In this document: positions 1 through 5,896 of the stretch, in pieces
Layout: each line of letters starts with the position of its first letter
Position numbering within the stretch: the first letter of the stretch is position 1
Assembly (NCBI GenBank): GCA_025936205.1
Contig: JAICTU010000341.1
Location: 1 to 9,971 of the forward strand
Direction of reading: 5' to 3'
From: Polyangiaceae bacterium
GTDB lineage: Bacteria; Myxococcota; Polyangia; Polyangiales; Polyangiaceae
DNA length: 9,971 nucleotides
Made by a program: the position numbers and the translations under genes
The notes under the pieces: model-generated
The model's input: only the letters and a program-made list of their open reading frames with translations
Database searches by the model: none
Told to the model about the DNA's origin: nothing

Positions 1-1107
1 CGTAGCGTTGCAATCGTTCGCCGTTCGTTGCCGATCCTGGTCGCGCCCGCGCTGCTGCTGGCGTGTGGCGAGGAGGATGCCGCGCAGTTCGACGCCGGCT
101 CTTCCGATCTGCAGGGCGCGGGCGACCTCGCGCTCGGCGCGGGGTCGACATCACAGGCAGCGACCGGGCCCACCGGCGCCGCGGGGCCGCAGGGCGACCC
201 AGGCGCTGATGGAGCTCCAGGGCCGCAGGGCCCCGCTGGCCCGCCGGGGCTGCCCGGCGCGCCGGGGCCTGCCGGCGTCGCCGACGAGACGAGCGCCGTG
301 CCGTATGCCGGTCAGTTCGTGCTCGACATCGAGGGCTTCAGTGGCACGGTCGCGCTCGCCAGCTTTGCTGGCTGCTTCGATCAGTTCGTGGGCGTGCTGT
401 ACTCGGACTGCGTGTTCGAGGTAGAGGGCCTGCCGGCGCCGGTGCTCAACTGGTTCCAGGAGTCGATCGCCGGTGGGGAAGCCCGCCGCGATCTCACCGT
501 GCGCGAGCTCGATACGAGCGGAGGTCCGTCCCAGCACGTGATCACCGAGCTCGCGATCGGCAACGCCTGGCTCACGGATTTTCGCATTTCTGACTTCGAC
601 GCCGCGGCCACGGGCACCGGCAAGCTGAGCTTCGTCGTGGTGCCGGACTCGCTCGCCAACCGCACGCCGACCGATCTGAGCAGCACGCCGAGCGCGCCCG
701 CGTTCAGTCCTGCAGACTTCGTGCTGCAAATTCCCGACGTGGATCCCACGGGCCTGGTTGCGCTGTCCGGCTTTCACCTGCGCCGCGACCGCCTGTCCGC
801 GACGGGACCCGATCCAGACCGCTCGTACTTCCGGCCCGATGCGCAGCTGTTCGATGATCTCACGCTGGTGGCGGCGCAGAGCCGATCGGCCGATACACTC
901 GATGACCTGACGAGCTGGGTCGACGGCCTGGGTCACTCGGCAAACGATCGCCGTGACGGCGTGCTCACGGTGCGCGACGGCAGCCAGACTGCCCTCGCAC
1001 ACATCCACCTGCCGCAGCTCACGCCCTTCACGGGGCTCAGCCTGGTGGGGGAACGGCGCTCGATCACCCTGGTGGTCGACAGCTTCGATCTCGTCGCGCT
1101 GCCTTGA
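1..1107 (+). CDS. Collagen-like lipoprotein with two tail-tube (gp19)-like domains, 5' partial
   Basis: The reading frame is open to the left edge. The first possible start inside the window, TTG at 28, would give a signal peptide with no positive charge, whereas the codons before it encode Arg-Arg-Ser, so the true start probably lies outside the window. Numbering from that TTG, a hydrophobic segment ends in lipobox LLAC (Cys13), so the product should be exported and lipid-anchored. A small-residue linker (14-46) leads to 13 perfect Gly-X-Y triplets (47-85), a collagen-like stalk. Two globular segments follow, about 96-209 and 230-357. Each begins F-V-L-(D/Q)-I and contains an L..W...., then (R/D)RRD and L-T-V pattern, with a hydrophobic strand near its end. 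The order resembles phage tail-tube gp19/Hcp-like proteins (PF06841), recognised by eye only. No other tail genes are nearby, so a surface adhesin or structural role is possible. The lipoprotein and collagen calls are firm; the gp19 call is moderate. Confidence 0.8.
   Translation, partial: RSVAIVRRSLPILVAPALLLACGEEDAAQFDAGSSDLQGAGDLALGAGSTSQAATGPTGAAGPQGDPGADGAPGPQGPAGPPGLPGAPGPAGVADETSAVPYAGQFVLDIEGFSGTVALASFAGCFDQFVGVLYSDCVFEVEGLPAPVLNWFQESIAGGEARRDLTVRELDTSGGPSQHVITELAIGNAWLTDFRISDFDAAATGTGKLSFVVVPDSLANRTPTDLSSTPSAPAFSPADFVLQIPDVDPTGLVALSGFHLRRDRLSATGPDPDRSYFRPDAQLFDDLTLVAAQSRSADTLDDLTSWVDGLGHSANDRRDGVLTVRDGSQTALAHIHLPQLTPFTGLSLVGERRSITLVVDSFDLVALP
166..282 (+). repeat. Collagen-like Gly-X-Y tract (13 triplets)
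   Basis: Thirteen consecutive in-frame Gly-X-Y codon triplets encode units such as GPT, GPQ, GPP and GAP. Pro is common at X and Ala, Pro, Gln or Asp at Y. The tract sits directly between the lipoprotein linker and the first globular domain, as expected for a trimerising rod. Bacterial collagen-like tracts can vary in length between strains. Confidence 0.9.
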
Positions 1108-1162
1108 CGCGGAGCCCTCGAGCGGAGGCCCCGAGCGGCGCCAGCCACCTGCTTCGCGGCGT

Positions 1163-1187
1163 CTCGCCGGTTCACTCACCCGGCGAG
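1163..1187. terminator. Hairpin between convergent genes, possible terminator
   Basis: CTCGCCGG (1163-1170) pairs perfectly with CCGGCGAG (1180-1187) across a 9-nt loop. It lies 55 bp after the stop of the left gene, and its loop contains the stop codon of the convergent membrane-protein gene. There is no T-tract on either strand, so it is only a plausible bidirectional terminator. Confidence 0.35.
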
Positions 1188-1819
1188 GGCACGTGCGCCA
1201 TCGAGCGATCGTGCAGCCGCGAAGCGACCAGCAGGCTCAGCACGGCGCCCACCAGCGCCAGCAACATATCCCACTGAGCGTCCCACACGTCGCCCTGCGA
1301 GCCCAGAAAGGCCTGCCCGACGTCGGACGCCACGATCAGCGTCGTCCACCACTCGAGCAGCTCCCAGAAGGCAGCGAACGCGAACACCACACTCACGCTC
1401 AGAAAAGCCAACCACTTGCCGCGCTGGAGCGGACTGGTGCGCAGCAAGAGCTCGCGCGCCAGCAGCACCGGAAACGCTCCCAGCGCGACATGGCCCACGC
1501 GGTCATAGTGGTTGCGATTGAGCCCGAACGCCTCCTTCGCCCAGTTGCCGAGCGGCGTCAGCGCGTACGTGTAGTAGCCGCCGTAGATCAACACCAGCGT
1601 GTGCACGAACACCGTCGCGTACACCAGGTGTGAGAGCGGCACGCGCCGGTAGAGCACGGCCAGCGCCGCGATCTCGATCAACCCCGGACCGACCTCCAGC
1701 GCCCAGCTGGTGCGCCCCGCCGGCGGATTCCACACCGTCAGCGCGCTGATCAGCGCCAGCAGCCCGAGCAGCGCCAGCGGCAGGCGAGCATGACGGCGCA
1801 GCGCGGAGGAAATCGGCAT
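1172..1819 (-). CDS. DUF2238 (YjdF-type) integral membrane protein
   Basis: This 215-residue inner-membrane protein has about six hydrophobic segments (roughly 12-30, 42-58, 61-79, 107-122, 135-155 and 184-200). It carries the features I associate with the DUF2238/YjdF family: GGYYTY (80-85), RNHYDRVGH (102-110) followed by a Pro and an Arg-Glu pair (122-123), ELLEWW (153-158), and GSQGDVWDAQWDM (173-185). The length is normal for the family, and its biochemical function is not established. The ATG start at 1817-1819 has an AGG-containing stretch about 8 nt upstream. It is a single gene, convergent with the collagen-like lipoprotein and divergent from the TIGR02147 gene. Family assignment is confident; function is unknown. 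Confidence 0.88.
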   Translation of the reverse strand: MPISSALRRHARLPLALLGLLALISALTVWNPPAGRTSWALEVGPGLIEIAALAVLYRRVPLSHLVYATVFVHTLVLIYGGYYTYALTPLGNWAKEAFGLNRNHYDRVGHVALGAFPVLLARELLLRTSPLQRGKWLAFLSVSVVFAFAAFWELLEWWTTLIVASDVGQAFLGSQGDVWDAQWDMLLALVGAVLSLLVASRLHDRSMAHVPSPGE

Positions 1820-2111
1820 GGCTCACGCCTACCAGCTGCGCGCGCCCGCCCGACACAGCAAATGCAGTCCTCCGGATGGGCTCGGAGCCTGCACACACCC
1901 GCCGACACCAGAAATGCGCCCCCCGCACGACCCTGCGCGCCGACGATGTACGGCCCCGAGCGGAACGAAACCGCACGACCCCGCGAACCGGGCGCGAAAG
2001 AGCCCGTGATCCCACTGGAGTTCACTGGCCGCGCAGCTTGCGCGGGACTGCCGTGCGGCGCTGAAGCATTCTGAGGCCTTCGGCGGAGGGGTTCTGCGCT
2101 CGCAAAGCGAA

Positions 2112-2125
2112 GTTTCCATGGAAAC
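2112..2125. promoter_or_regulatory. Perfect 14-bp palindrome, candidate operator
   Basis: GTTTCCATGGAAAC equals its own reverse complement and is less GC-rich than its surroundings. It lies in noncoding DNA, 292 bp upstream of the DUF2238 start and 257 bp upstream of the TIGR02147 start. This form is typical of a dimeric regulator site, but the regulator is unknown. Confidence 0.4.
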
Positions 2126-2306
2126 CTCGATTTGTACGGCGCGGGGGGACCTGGCGAGCTGCTACGACGGAGCGGATGCCGGCGTGGCACGACGCGCCGT
2201 GCAGGGTCCCGAGGTGGGCGGCAGCGCCGTGGGGCTGAGGTCCGGCCCCACTCGCATGCCAGGTGAACCAGAGTGAAACACAGCCGGCGGCGGCTGCCGG
2301 AACGCG

Positions 2307-2335
2307 TTGGCGTATTCTCGTAGAATACGTTTATT
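2307..2335 (+). promoter_or_regulatory. Candidate promoter with inverted repeat in the spacer
   Basis: TTGGCG (2307-2312) and TTTATT (2330-2335) could serve as -35 and -10 elements with a 17-nt spacer. The spacer region is filled by an inverted repeat, CGTATTC (2311-2317) and GAATACG (2323-2329), separated by 5 nt. A regulator bound there would overlap polymerase contacts. Transcription would start about 40 nt before the TIGR02147 ATG at 2383. TAGAAT (2321-2326) is a better -10 match but has no -35 partner. Autoregulation by the downstream HTH protein is a guess. Confidence 0.4.
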
Positions 2336-2371
2336 CGGGTGCGCGAGTGGCCGGGTGGGCCTCGTGCAGTC

Positions 2372-2375
2372 AGGA
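2372..2375 (+). promoter_or_regulatory. Ribosome binding site supporting the start at 2383
   Basis: AGGA lies 7 nt before the ATG at 2383. This favours that start over the in-frame GTG at 2263, which would add 40 residues ahead of the conserved family N-terminus and would place the candidate promoter inside the coding region. Confidence 0.6.
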
Positions 2376-2382
2376 TTTGAGC

Positions 2383-3297
2383 ATGGATCGCGCCCGAGAG
2401 GTCGATGTTTTCGAGTACCGCGACTACCGCGCGTTCTTGCGGGATGTATACAGCTCGCGCAAGCAGACAGAATACGGTTTCTCCTATCGGGCGTTCGCGA
2501 AGCGCGCCGGGCTGAGCGCGCCGAATTACCTGAAGCTGGTCGCGGAAGGGCAGCGCAACCTGACGGGGGAGATGGCGGGGCGTTTCGCGGCCGCGCTGGG
2601 GCTGGAGGGCGAGGCCGCGGGTTACTTCTGTGATCTGGTCGCGTTCAATCAGGCGAGCAGCGCCACCGAGCGCGAGCGTTGCTACCAGCGGCTGCAGAGC
2701 TATCGCCGCTATCGCAACACCTTCCGGCTGGACGCAGCGCACGCGGCGTATCACTCGGAGTGGTACATCCCGGCCATCCGCGAGCTGGCGGCCTGCCAGG
2801 GTTTTCGCGAGGACCCGAAGTGGATCGCGCGCCGCTTGCGTCCCAGCATCACGGCGCGCCAGGCGCAGCAGGCGCTGGCGGTGCTGGAGCAGCTCGGGCT
2901 ATTGGTGCGCGACGCTGCGGGGCAATTGGTGCAGCACCATCCCGTGCTGTCGACGGGCGATGATCAGCCGCTCGGGCATCACATCGCCACGTTTCATCGC
3001 ACGATGCTGCAGCGCGCGGGCGAGGCGCTCGATGGCGTGCCGCGCGAGGAGCGCGAGATCGCCGCGCTCACCCTGGGTCTGGATGCGGCGCGCTTTCGCG
3101 AGTTCAAGCAGCGGCTGTACGAGCTGCGGCAGGAGCTGCTGCAGCTGGCCAGCTCCAGCAGCGAACGAGCCGATCGGGTGGTGCAGATCAATTTCCAGAT
3201 GTTCCCGCTCAGCCACTTCGACGGCGGCGAGAGTGGGGATGCAGTCGAGGCGGTCGCCGGCGGCCACGCAGAGCCGGAAGGAAACGAAGTGTCATGA
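2383..3297 (+). CDS. TIGR02147 family HTH protein (putative regulator)
   Basis: This is a 304-residue cytoplasmic protein. The N-terminus DVFEYRDYRAFLRDVY (8-23), followed by FSYRAFAKRAGLSAPNYLKL (33-52) and a GQRNLT segment (56-61), is the typical TIGR02147 (DUF4423-like) signature. This includes a helix-turn-helix-like unit around 34-60. A central helical region contains the paired Tyr-Arg residues (107-111) and HSEWYIPAIREL (124-135). A second winged-helix-like region follows at about 145-190 (WIARRLRPSITARQAQQAL then a leucine-rich helix), and the end is QINFQMFPLSHF (268-279). The family is known from Fibrobacter, Bdellovibrio relatives and myxobacteria, often as many paralogues; DNA binding is presumed from fold. 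Its stop overlaps the next gene's start (ATGA, 3294-3297), so the lipoprotein downstream is probably co-translated and may be its functional partner. Residues after about 280 are an acidic, low-complexity tail. Confidence 0.88.
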   Translation: MDRAREVDVFEYRDYRAFLRDVYSSRKQTEYGFSYRAFAKRAGLSAPNYLKLVAEGQRNLTGEMAGRFAAALGLEGEAAGYFCDLVAFNQASSATERERCYQRLQSYRRYRNTFRLDAAHAAYHSEWYIPAIRELAACQGFREDPKWIARRLRPSITARQAQQALAVLEQLGLLVRDAAGQLVQHHPVLSTGDDQPLGHHIATFHRTMLQRAGEALDGVPREEREIAALTLGLDAARFREFKQRLYELRQELLQLASSSSERADRVVQINFQMFPLSHFDGGESGDAVEAVAGGHAEPEGNEVS

Positions 3298-4652
3298 AAA
3301 AGCTAGTTGCGTCCTTGCTCTTGTGCGCGTGCGCCAGCTCCGGAAATCCGGATGGGGCCACGCAGAACCCCGATGACCCGGCAGGCGGCACCGACACCGG
3401 CAATCCCAATGACGGTCGAGGCACCACCGTCGAGAACGGTATCGGCAACTGCGACGAGGCCGCACGCGCGCTCGATCCCGACGAGGTCACGCCGCTCGGG
3501 GTGAGCGCCGCCGAGTTGCTCAGCTGGGTGGGCGGCACACACACGGAGACACTGGCCTGGCAAGACAGCGCCGCGAGCTTCGGACCGGAGCATGGTCGCT
3601 CGGAGATCACGATCGAGGTCGAGCCGCTCGGCGCGCGCTTCATCGACCGCAGCCCCAAGCAGTCTTCGGGCGACGGTGCAGGCCTGGCCATCGCCGAGAT
3701 CGCCCTGATCGGTGGCGACCTCTGCCCCGACTCGATCGCGCTCGACGTGCGCCTGCACCTCTCGACCGCTGGCGGCGCGCTGAACGAGACCGTGGAGACG
3801 ACGCTGCAAGCCAGCGCGCGCGACTACGCCACGGGGCACCTGACGTTGCCCACCGATATGCTGACGGGCAGCTTCGAAGCGCAGGTGTCCGTGCCGAATG
3901 GCTTCGTGCAGCGGGGCTCGCCCAAACTGCAGGTGGATCTGGGCCTCTCGCAGTACGGCGATCGCGGCCAGGTGCAGCTGCAGAGCGAGTTCGCGAGCAG
4001 CGACGGGCAGGCGGTGGGGCAGGGCGGGGCCGGTATCATTGCCCGCTTTCCGGCGGACGACATCTGCCAGAGCGGCATCGGTGTGGCGGCGGATCAAAGC
4101 GTGCGCGGCATCTCGGTCGCGGCCGTGCTCGAGCAGCTGAACGGCTCGAGCCCCGCGCGCCTGGCCGGCAGCTCGGCGACGCTCGATCTCGCGTTCGAGA
4201 GCAGCGCCGCGCGGGTGTGCGTGGCGCTCGATGGATCCGAGAGCGGTCCGATGCGGATCGAGGTGCCCGGCAAGGTGCGCCTGCTCTCCAGCGACCAGCA
4301 CATCGATGGCAGCATCGACGTGACGATCAGCGGGGACGCCAGCGGCGGCGTGCTGCAGCGCAGCAGCGCCAACGCCAACGACTTCCTGCTCGACACGGCG
4401 CAGGCCCAGGCGAAGGTGGCGACGTATGCGATCGCGCAGCAGCTCGACTTCTCGAGCTACGATGGTGGCTCCTTCGAATTCCTCGCCGAAGTGAACGGCG
4501 GCGCTGCCAGCGGCGCGCTGCGCGCGTACGGGGTGCTGCTGCCGGATTGCCAGAAGAATCCTCCGGCTCCGGTGCCCGGCGCGCAAAGCTCGCCCGGCTG
4601 CGCCGGCGCCGACCGCATCCCGCTGTGGAGCGCCACCTGGTCGAGGCCTTGA
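3294..4652 (+). CDS. Lipoprotein of unknown function, partner of the TIGR02147 gene
   Basis: This 452-residue product begins MKK, then a short hydrophobic stretch and a Cys-Ala-Cys. The lipidated residue is probably Cys13 (Leu at -3, Ala at -1), with Cys11 as an alternative. Residues 14-52 are a flexible Gly/Asn/Asp/Thr/Pro linker containing GNP twice. The rest (53-450) appears to be β-rich, with alternating hydrophobic strands and six further Cys (53, 144, 258, 309, 419, 436) that could form three disulfides in the periplasm or at the surface. A segment around 66-90 (TPLGVSAAELLSWVGGTHTE) looks like a recurrent opening of uncharacterised myxobacterial lipoproteins. No enzyme motif is visible. 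The ATG overlaps the upstream stop by 4 bp, and AAGGA lies 11 nt before it inside the upstream gene. Export is confident; function is unknown. Confidence 0.85.
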   Translation: MKKLVASLLLCACASSGNPDGATQNPDDPAGGTDTGNPNDGRGTTVENGIGNCDEAARALDPDEVTPLGVSAAELLSWVGGTHTETLAWQDSAASFGPEHGRSEITIEVEPLGARFIDRSPKQSSGDGAGLAIAEIALIGGDLCPDSIALDVRLHLSTAGGALNETVETTLQASARDYATGHLTLPTDMLTGSFEAQVSVPNGFVQRGSPKLQVDLGLSQYGDRGQVQLQSEFASSDGQAVGQGGAGIIARFPADDICQSGIGVAADQSVRGISVAAVLEQLNGSSPARLAGSSATLDLAFESSAARVCVALDGSESGPMRIEVPGKVRLLSSDQHIDGSIDVTISGDASGGVLQRSSANANDFLLDTAQAQAKVATYAIAQQLDFSSYDGGSFEFLAEVNGGAASGALRAYGVLLPDCQKNPPAPVPGAQSSPGCAGADRIPLWSATWSRP

Positions 4653-4660
4653 GAGCCTGA

Positions 4661-5056
4661 TCAGCGGGGAGCGGCCGGCAGTTGGCTCAACAGGTAGCTG
4701 ATGGCGGCCGCTTCGTCGTTGAAGGGTTGAACCGTCTGCGTTTGGTCGGCGCACAGCCGGTTCACCTGCAGGATGGCGACCTTGGTGCGAACCACCGTCG
4801 CCACGCGCTCGAAGCCGCGCGAGACATCGACGCGAAAGCGCCGGAATTCTTCCTGCAGCGTGTCGTCCGTGGAGTGCGGCGCGTTGCGCGAGTCGATCAG
4901 CAGGCCGCGACCGGAGCGGCCGATGCTGTTCAGCTTCTCGACCAGCAAGGAGCGCTCGAGCCTCAGCTCCTCTGCGCTCTCGAAGCCGCGCGAGCTGCGC
5001 CGGACGCAGACGATGCGCCCATTGTGCGATACATCGATTTCGTGAAACGGAGACAT
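4661..5056 (-). CDS. Small STAS/SpoIIAA-like protein
   Basis: This is a soluble protein of about 131 residues from the ATG at 5056; an in-frame GTG at 5071 would add five residues (MRARG). I prefer the ATG because the SPFHEIDV opening fits the family, but neither start has a well-spaced ribosome binding site. The pattern resembles small myxobacterial SpoIIAA/STAS-like proteins: an N-terminal strand pair (HEIDVSHNGRIVCVRR), a Glu-rich helix, a buried strand GLLIDSRNAP, a GFERVATVVRTKVAILQVNRL strand-helix unit and a C-terminal FNDEAAAISYLL helix. The equivalent of the phosphorylatable serine of anti-sigma antagonists is not clear. It ends 8 bp from the convergent lipoprotein stop. The role may be regulatory through protein contacts; this is inferred from fold only. 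Confidence 0.7.
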   Translation of the reverse strand: MSPFHEIDVSHNGRIVCVRRSSRGFESAEELRLERSLLVEKLNSIGRSGRGLLIDSRNAPHSTDDTLQEEFRRFRVDVSRGFERVATVVRTKVAILQVNRLCADQTQTVQPFNDEAAAISYLLSQLPAAPR

Positions 5057-5129
5057 GCCTCTGGCCCGCACTGACGAGAACGGCGTTCCGGAGCGGGCCT
5101 GGAGGGGTCTTCGCGAGCGGTCAGGCAGG

Positions 5130-5154
5130 AGGGCAGCGAGTGGATCGCTGCCCT
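5130..5154 (-). terminator. Strong hairpin after the Cys-rich lipoprotein gene
   Basis: AGGGCAGCGA (5130-5139) and TCGCTGCCCT (5145-5154) form a perfect 10-bp stem with a 5-nt loop. It starts 16 bp after the stop of the minus-strand lipoprotein gene, as expected for a terminator or an mRNA 3'-end stabiliser. No T-tract follows on the minus strand. It separates that gene from the STAS-like gene 60 bp further on. Confidence 0.5.
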
Positions 5155-5170
5155 GCCCGCGAGACGAGGC

Positions 5171-5707
5171 TCAGTGGCTGCCGCAGGGAACCCAGGTGCT
5201 GGAGTCGGGGTTCGAAGAACAGCCCAGGGGGAAGTAGGTATCCATGGCGCCGCAGTGACCCGATGCGGTGCAACAGCCGGGCATGGTCGGGCCAGGTGGG
5301 ATCGTGACGTCCAGACAGGCGGTATCGACCACGCCCGGCTGGTTCAGCTGGGCACAGCCGGGAGAGCCAAACGCGCTCAGGTCGACGCCGCACTTGCCGG
5401 CCTCGACCGCGTGGTTACCGGTCACGTCGTCCGCCGTCGTGCAACAGGCCACGGAGTTCGGGGGCACCGTGCAGGCGCTCGCCACGCAGGCCCCGCCAGT
5501 GTCGCCGGAGTTCAGGTGGTCGGCGTTGTCGAGGTTGTCAGCGGTCTGCGTGTTGGTGTCGGTGTTGGTCTGCGTGTTGGTGTCAGTTTGCGTCGCCGGA
5601 GGCGTGGGCGTGGGCGCGACAATGTCATTGTCTGCCCCGCACGCCATCAGCGGCAGGTAGAGTGCGAATGAAAGTCCCAAAAGACGGCCCAGCTGATGAC
5701 GGCTCAC
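5171..5707 (-). CDS. Cys-rich lipoprotein with Thr/Asn repeat linker
   Basis: This 178-residue protein starts at GTG 5707, supported by GAGGA six nt upstream. The signal peptide ends in lipobox LMAC, so Cys23 should be lipidated. Residues about 30-56 are a low-complexity Thr/Pro/Asn/Gln linker with repeated TDTNTQTN-like units, probably a flexible tether. The remainder holds 12 cysteines, including two Cys-Cys pairs arranged as ACC...GKCG and GCC...GHCG. This looks like two related small modules, each with a CC-x(n)-CG core, consistent with several disulfides in an exported domain. Similar Cys-rich modules are common in myxobacterial lipoproteins of unknown function. The gene is divergent from the winged-helix gene and has a hairpin just after its stop. 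Export is confident; function is unknown. Confidence 0.82.
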   Translation of the reverse strand: MSRHQLGRLLGLSFALYLPLMACGADNDIVAPTPTPPATQTDTNTQTNTDTNTQTADNLDNADHLNSGDTGGACVASACTVPPNSVACCTTADDVTGNHAVEAGKCGVDLSAFGSPGCAQLNQPGVVDTACLDVTIPPGPTMPGCCTASGHCGAMDTYFPLGCSSNPDSSTWVPCGSH

Positions 5708-5713
5708 GTGGTT

Positions 5714-5718
5714 TCCTC
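5714..5718 (-). promoter_or_regulatory. Ribosome binding site fixing a GTG start
   Basis: Read on the minus strand this is GAGGA, six nt before the GTG at 5707-5705. It supports GTG as the start of the Cys-rich lipoprotein, which also gives a normal signal peptide with a His/Arg-containing n-region. Confidence 0.65.
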
Positions 5719-5802
5719 GAAGTTGGCGGTGACTGCGAACATCCTTCGAGAACGGATGGTTAAGGGCGACCCGAAGTGCTTTTTTCGCGCGGGGTGAGGG
5801 GG

Positions 5803-5816
5803 TGACTCTAGAGTCA
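5803..5816. promoter_or_regulatory. Perfect 14-bp palindrome in a divergent intergenic region
   Basis: TGACTCTAGAGTCA is a perfect palindrome in the 189-bp gap between the divergent Cys-rich lipoprotein gene (start 5707) and the winged-helix gene (start 5897). It lies 95 and 80 bp from the two starts, a suitable place for a shared operator. The winged-helix product is one candidate ligand, but nothing in the sequence proves it. Confidence 0.45.
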
Positions 5817-5896
5817 TCTGTGGTTCAGGTTCCGCTCGAGGCAGGCTCTGCGATGTGGCGAGGTGATGTGCCCCCGCTACCCTACGAGCGAGCCCC

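Larger units (their letters stand above)
1820..2382. other. Intergenic region without a credible gene
   Basis: About 560 bp separates the divergent membrane-protein and TIGR02147 genes. Open frames crossing it are rich in Arg, Pro and Ala, resemble no family I know and look like GC-driven artefacts. It contains a perfect 14-bp palindrome at 2112-2125, a spaced direct repeat CACTGG (2013-2018 and 2023-2028, period 10), and a promoter-like element with an internal inverted repeat at 2307-2335. No tRNA or recognisable riboswitch was seen. Confidence 0.6.

Noticed and set aside
1..1107. Prophage or contractile injection system locus
   Set aside because: The tail-tube-like domains belong to a lipoprotein with a collagen tract, and no sheath, baseplate, ATPase or other phage genes occur in the window.
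2263..2382. N-terminal extension of the TIGR02147 gene from a GTG at 2263
   Set aside because: The 40 added residues do not fit the family N-terminus, and the ATG at 2383 has a well-spaced AGGA; the extension also covers the promoter-like inverted repeat.
1750..2754. A 334-codon open frame on the minus strand across the intergenic region
   Set aside because: It runs antisense through the start of the well-supported TIGR02147 gene and into the DUF2238 gene, is rich in Arg/Pro/Ala and matches no family I know; it is a product of high GC.
4657..4664. CTGATCAG palindrome between two convergent stops as a terminator
   Set aside because: It is only 8 bp, has no loop and no T-tract, and could arise easily by chance.
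3303..4754. A 483-codon open frame antisense to the large lipoprotein
   Set aside because: The opposite strand has a signal peptide, lipobox and coupled start, while this frame is Arg/His/Ala-rich without domains, typical of a GC-rich shadow.
5740..5758. Inverted repeat CATCC...GGATG upstream of the Cys-rich lipoprotein
   Set aside because: The arms are only 5 bp and the interior pairs poorly, so it is not distinguishable from chance.
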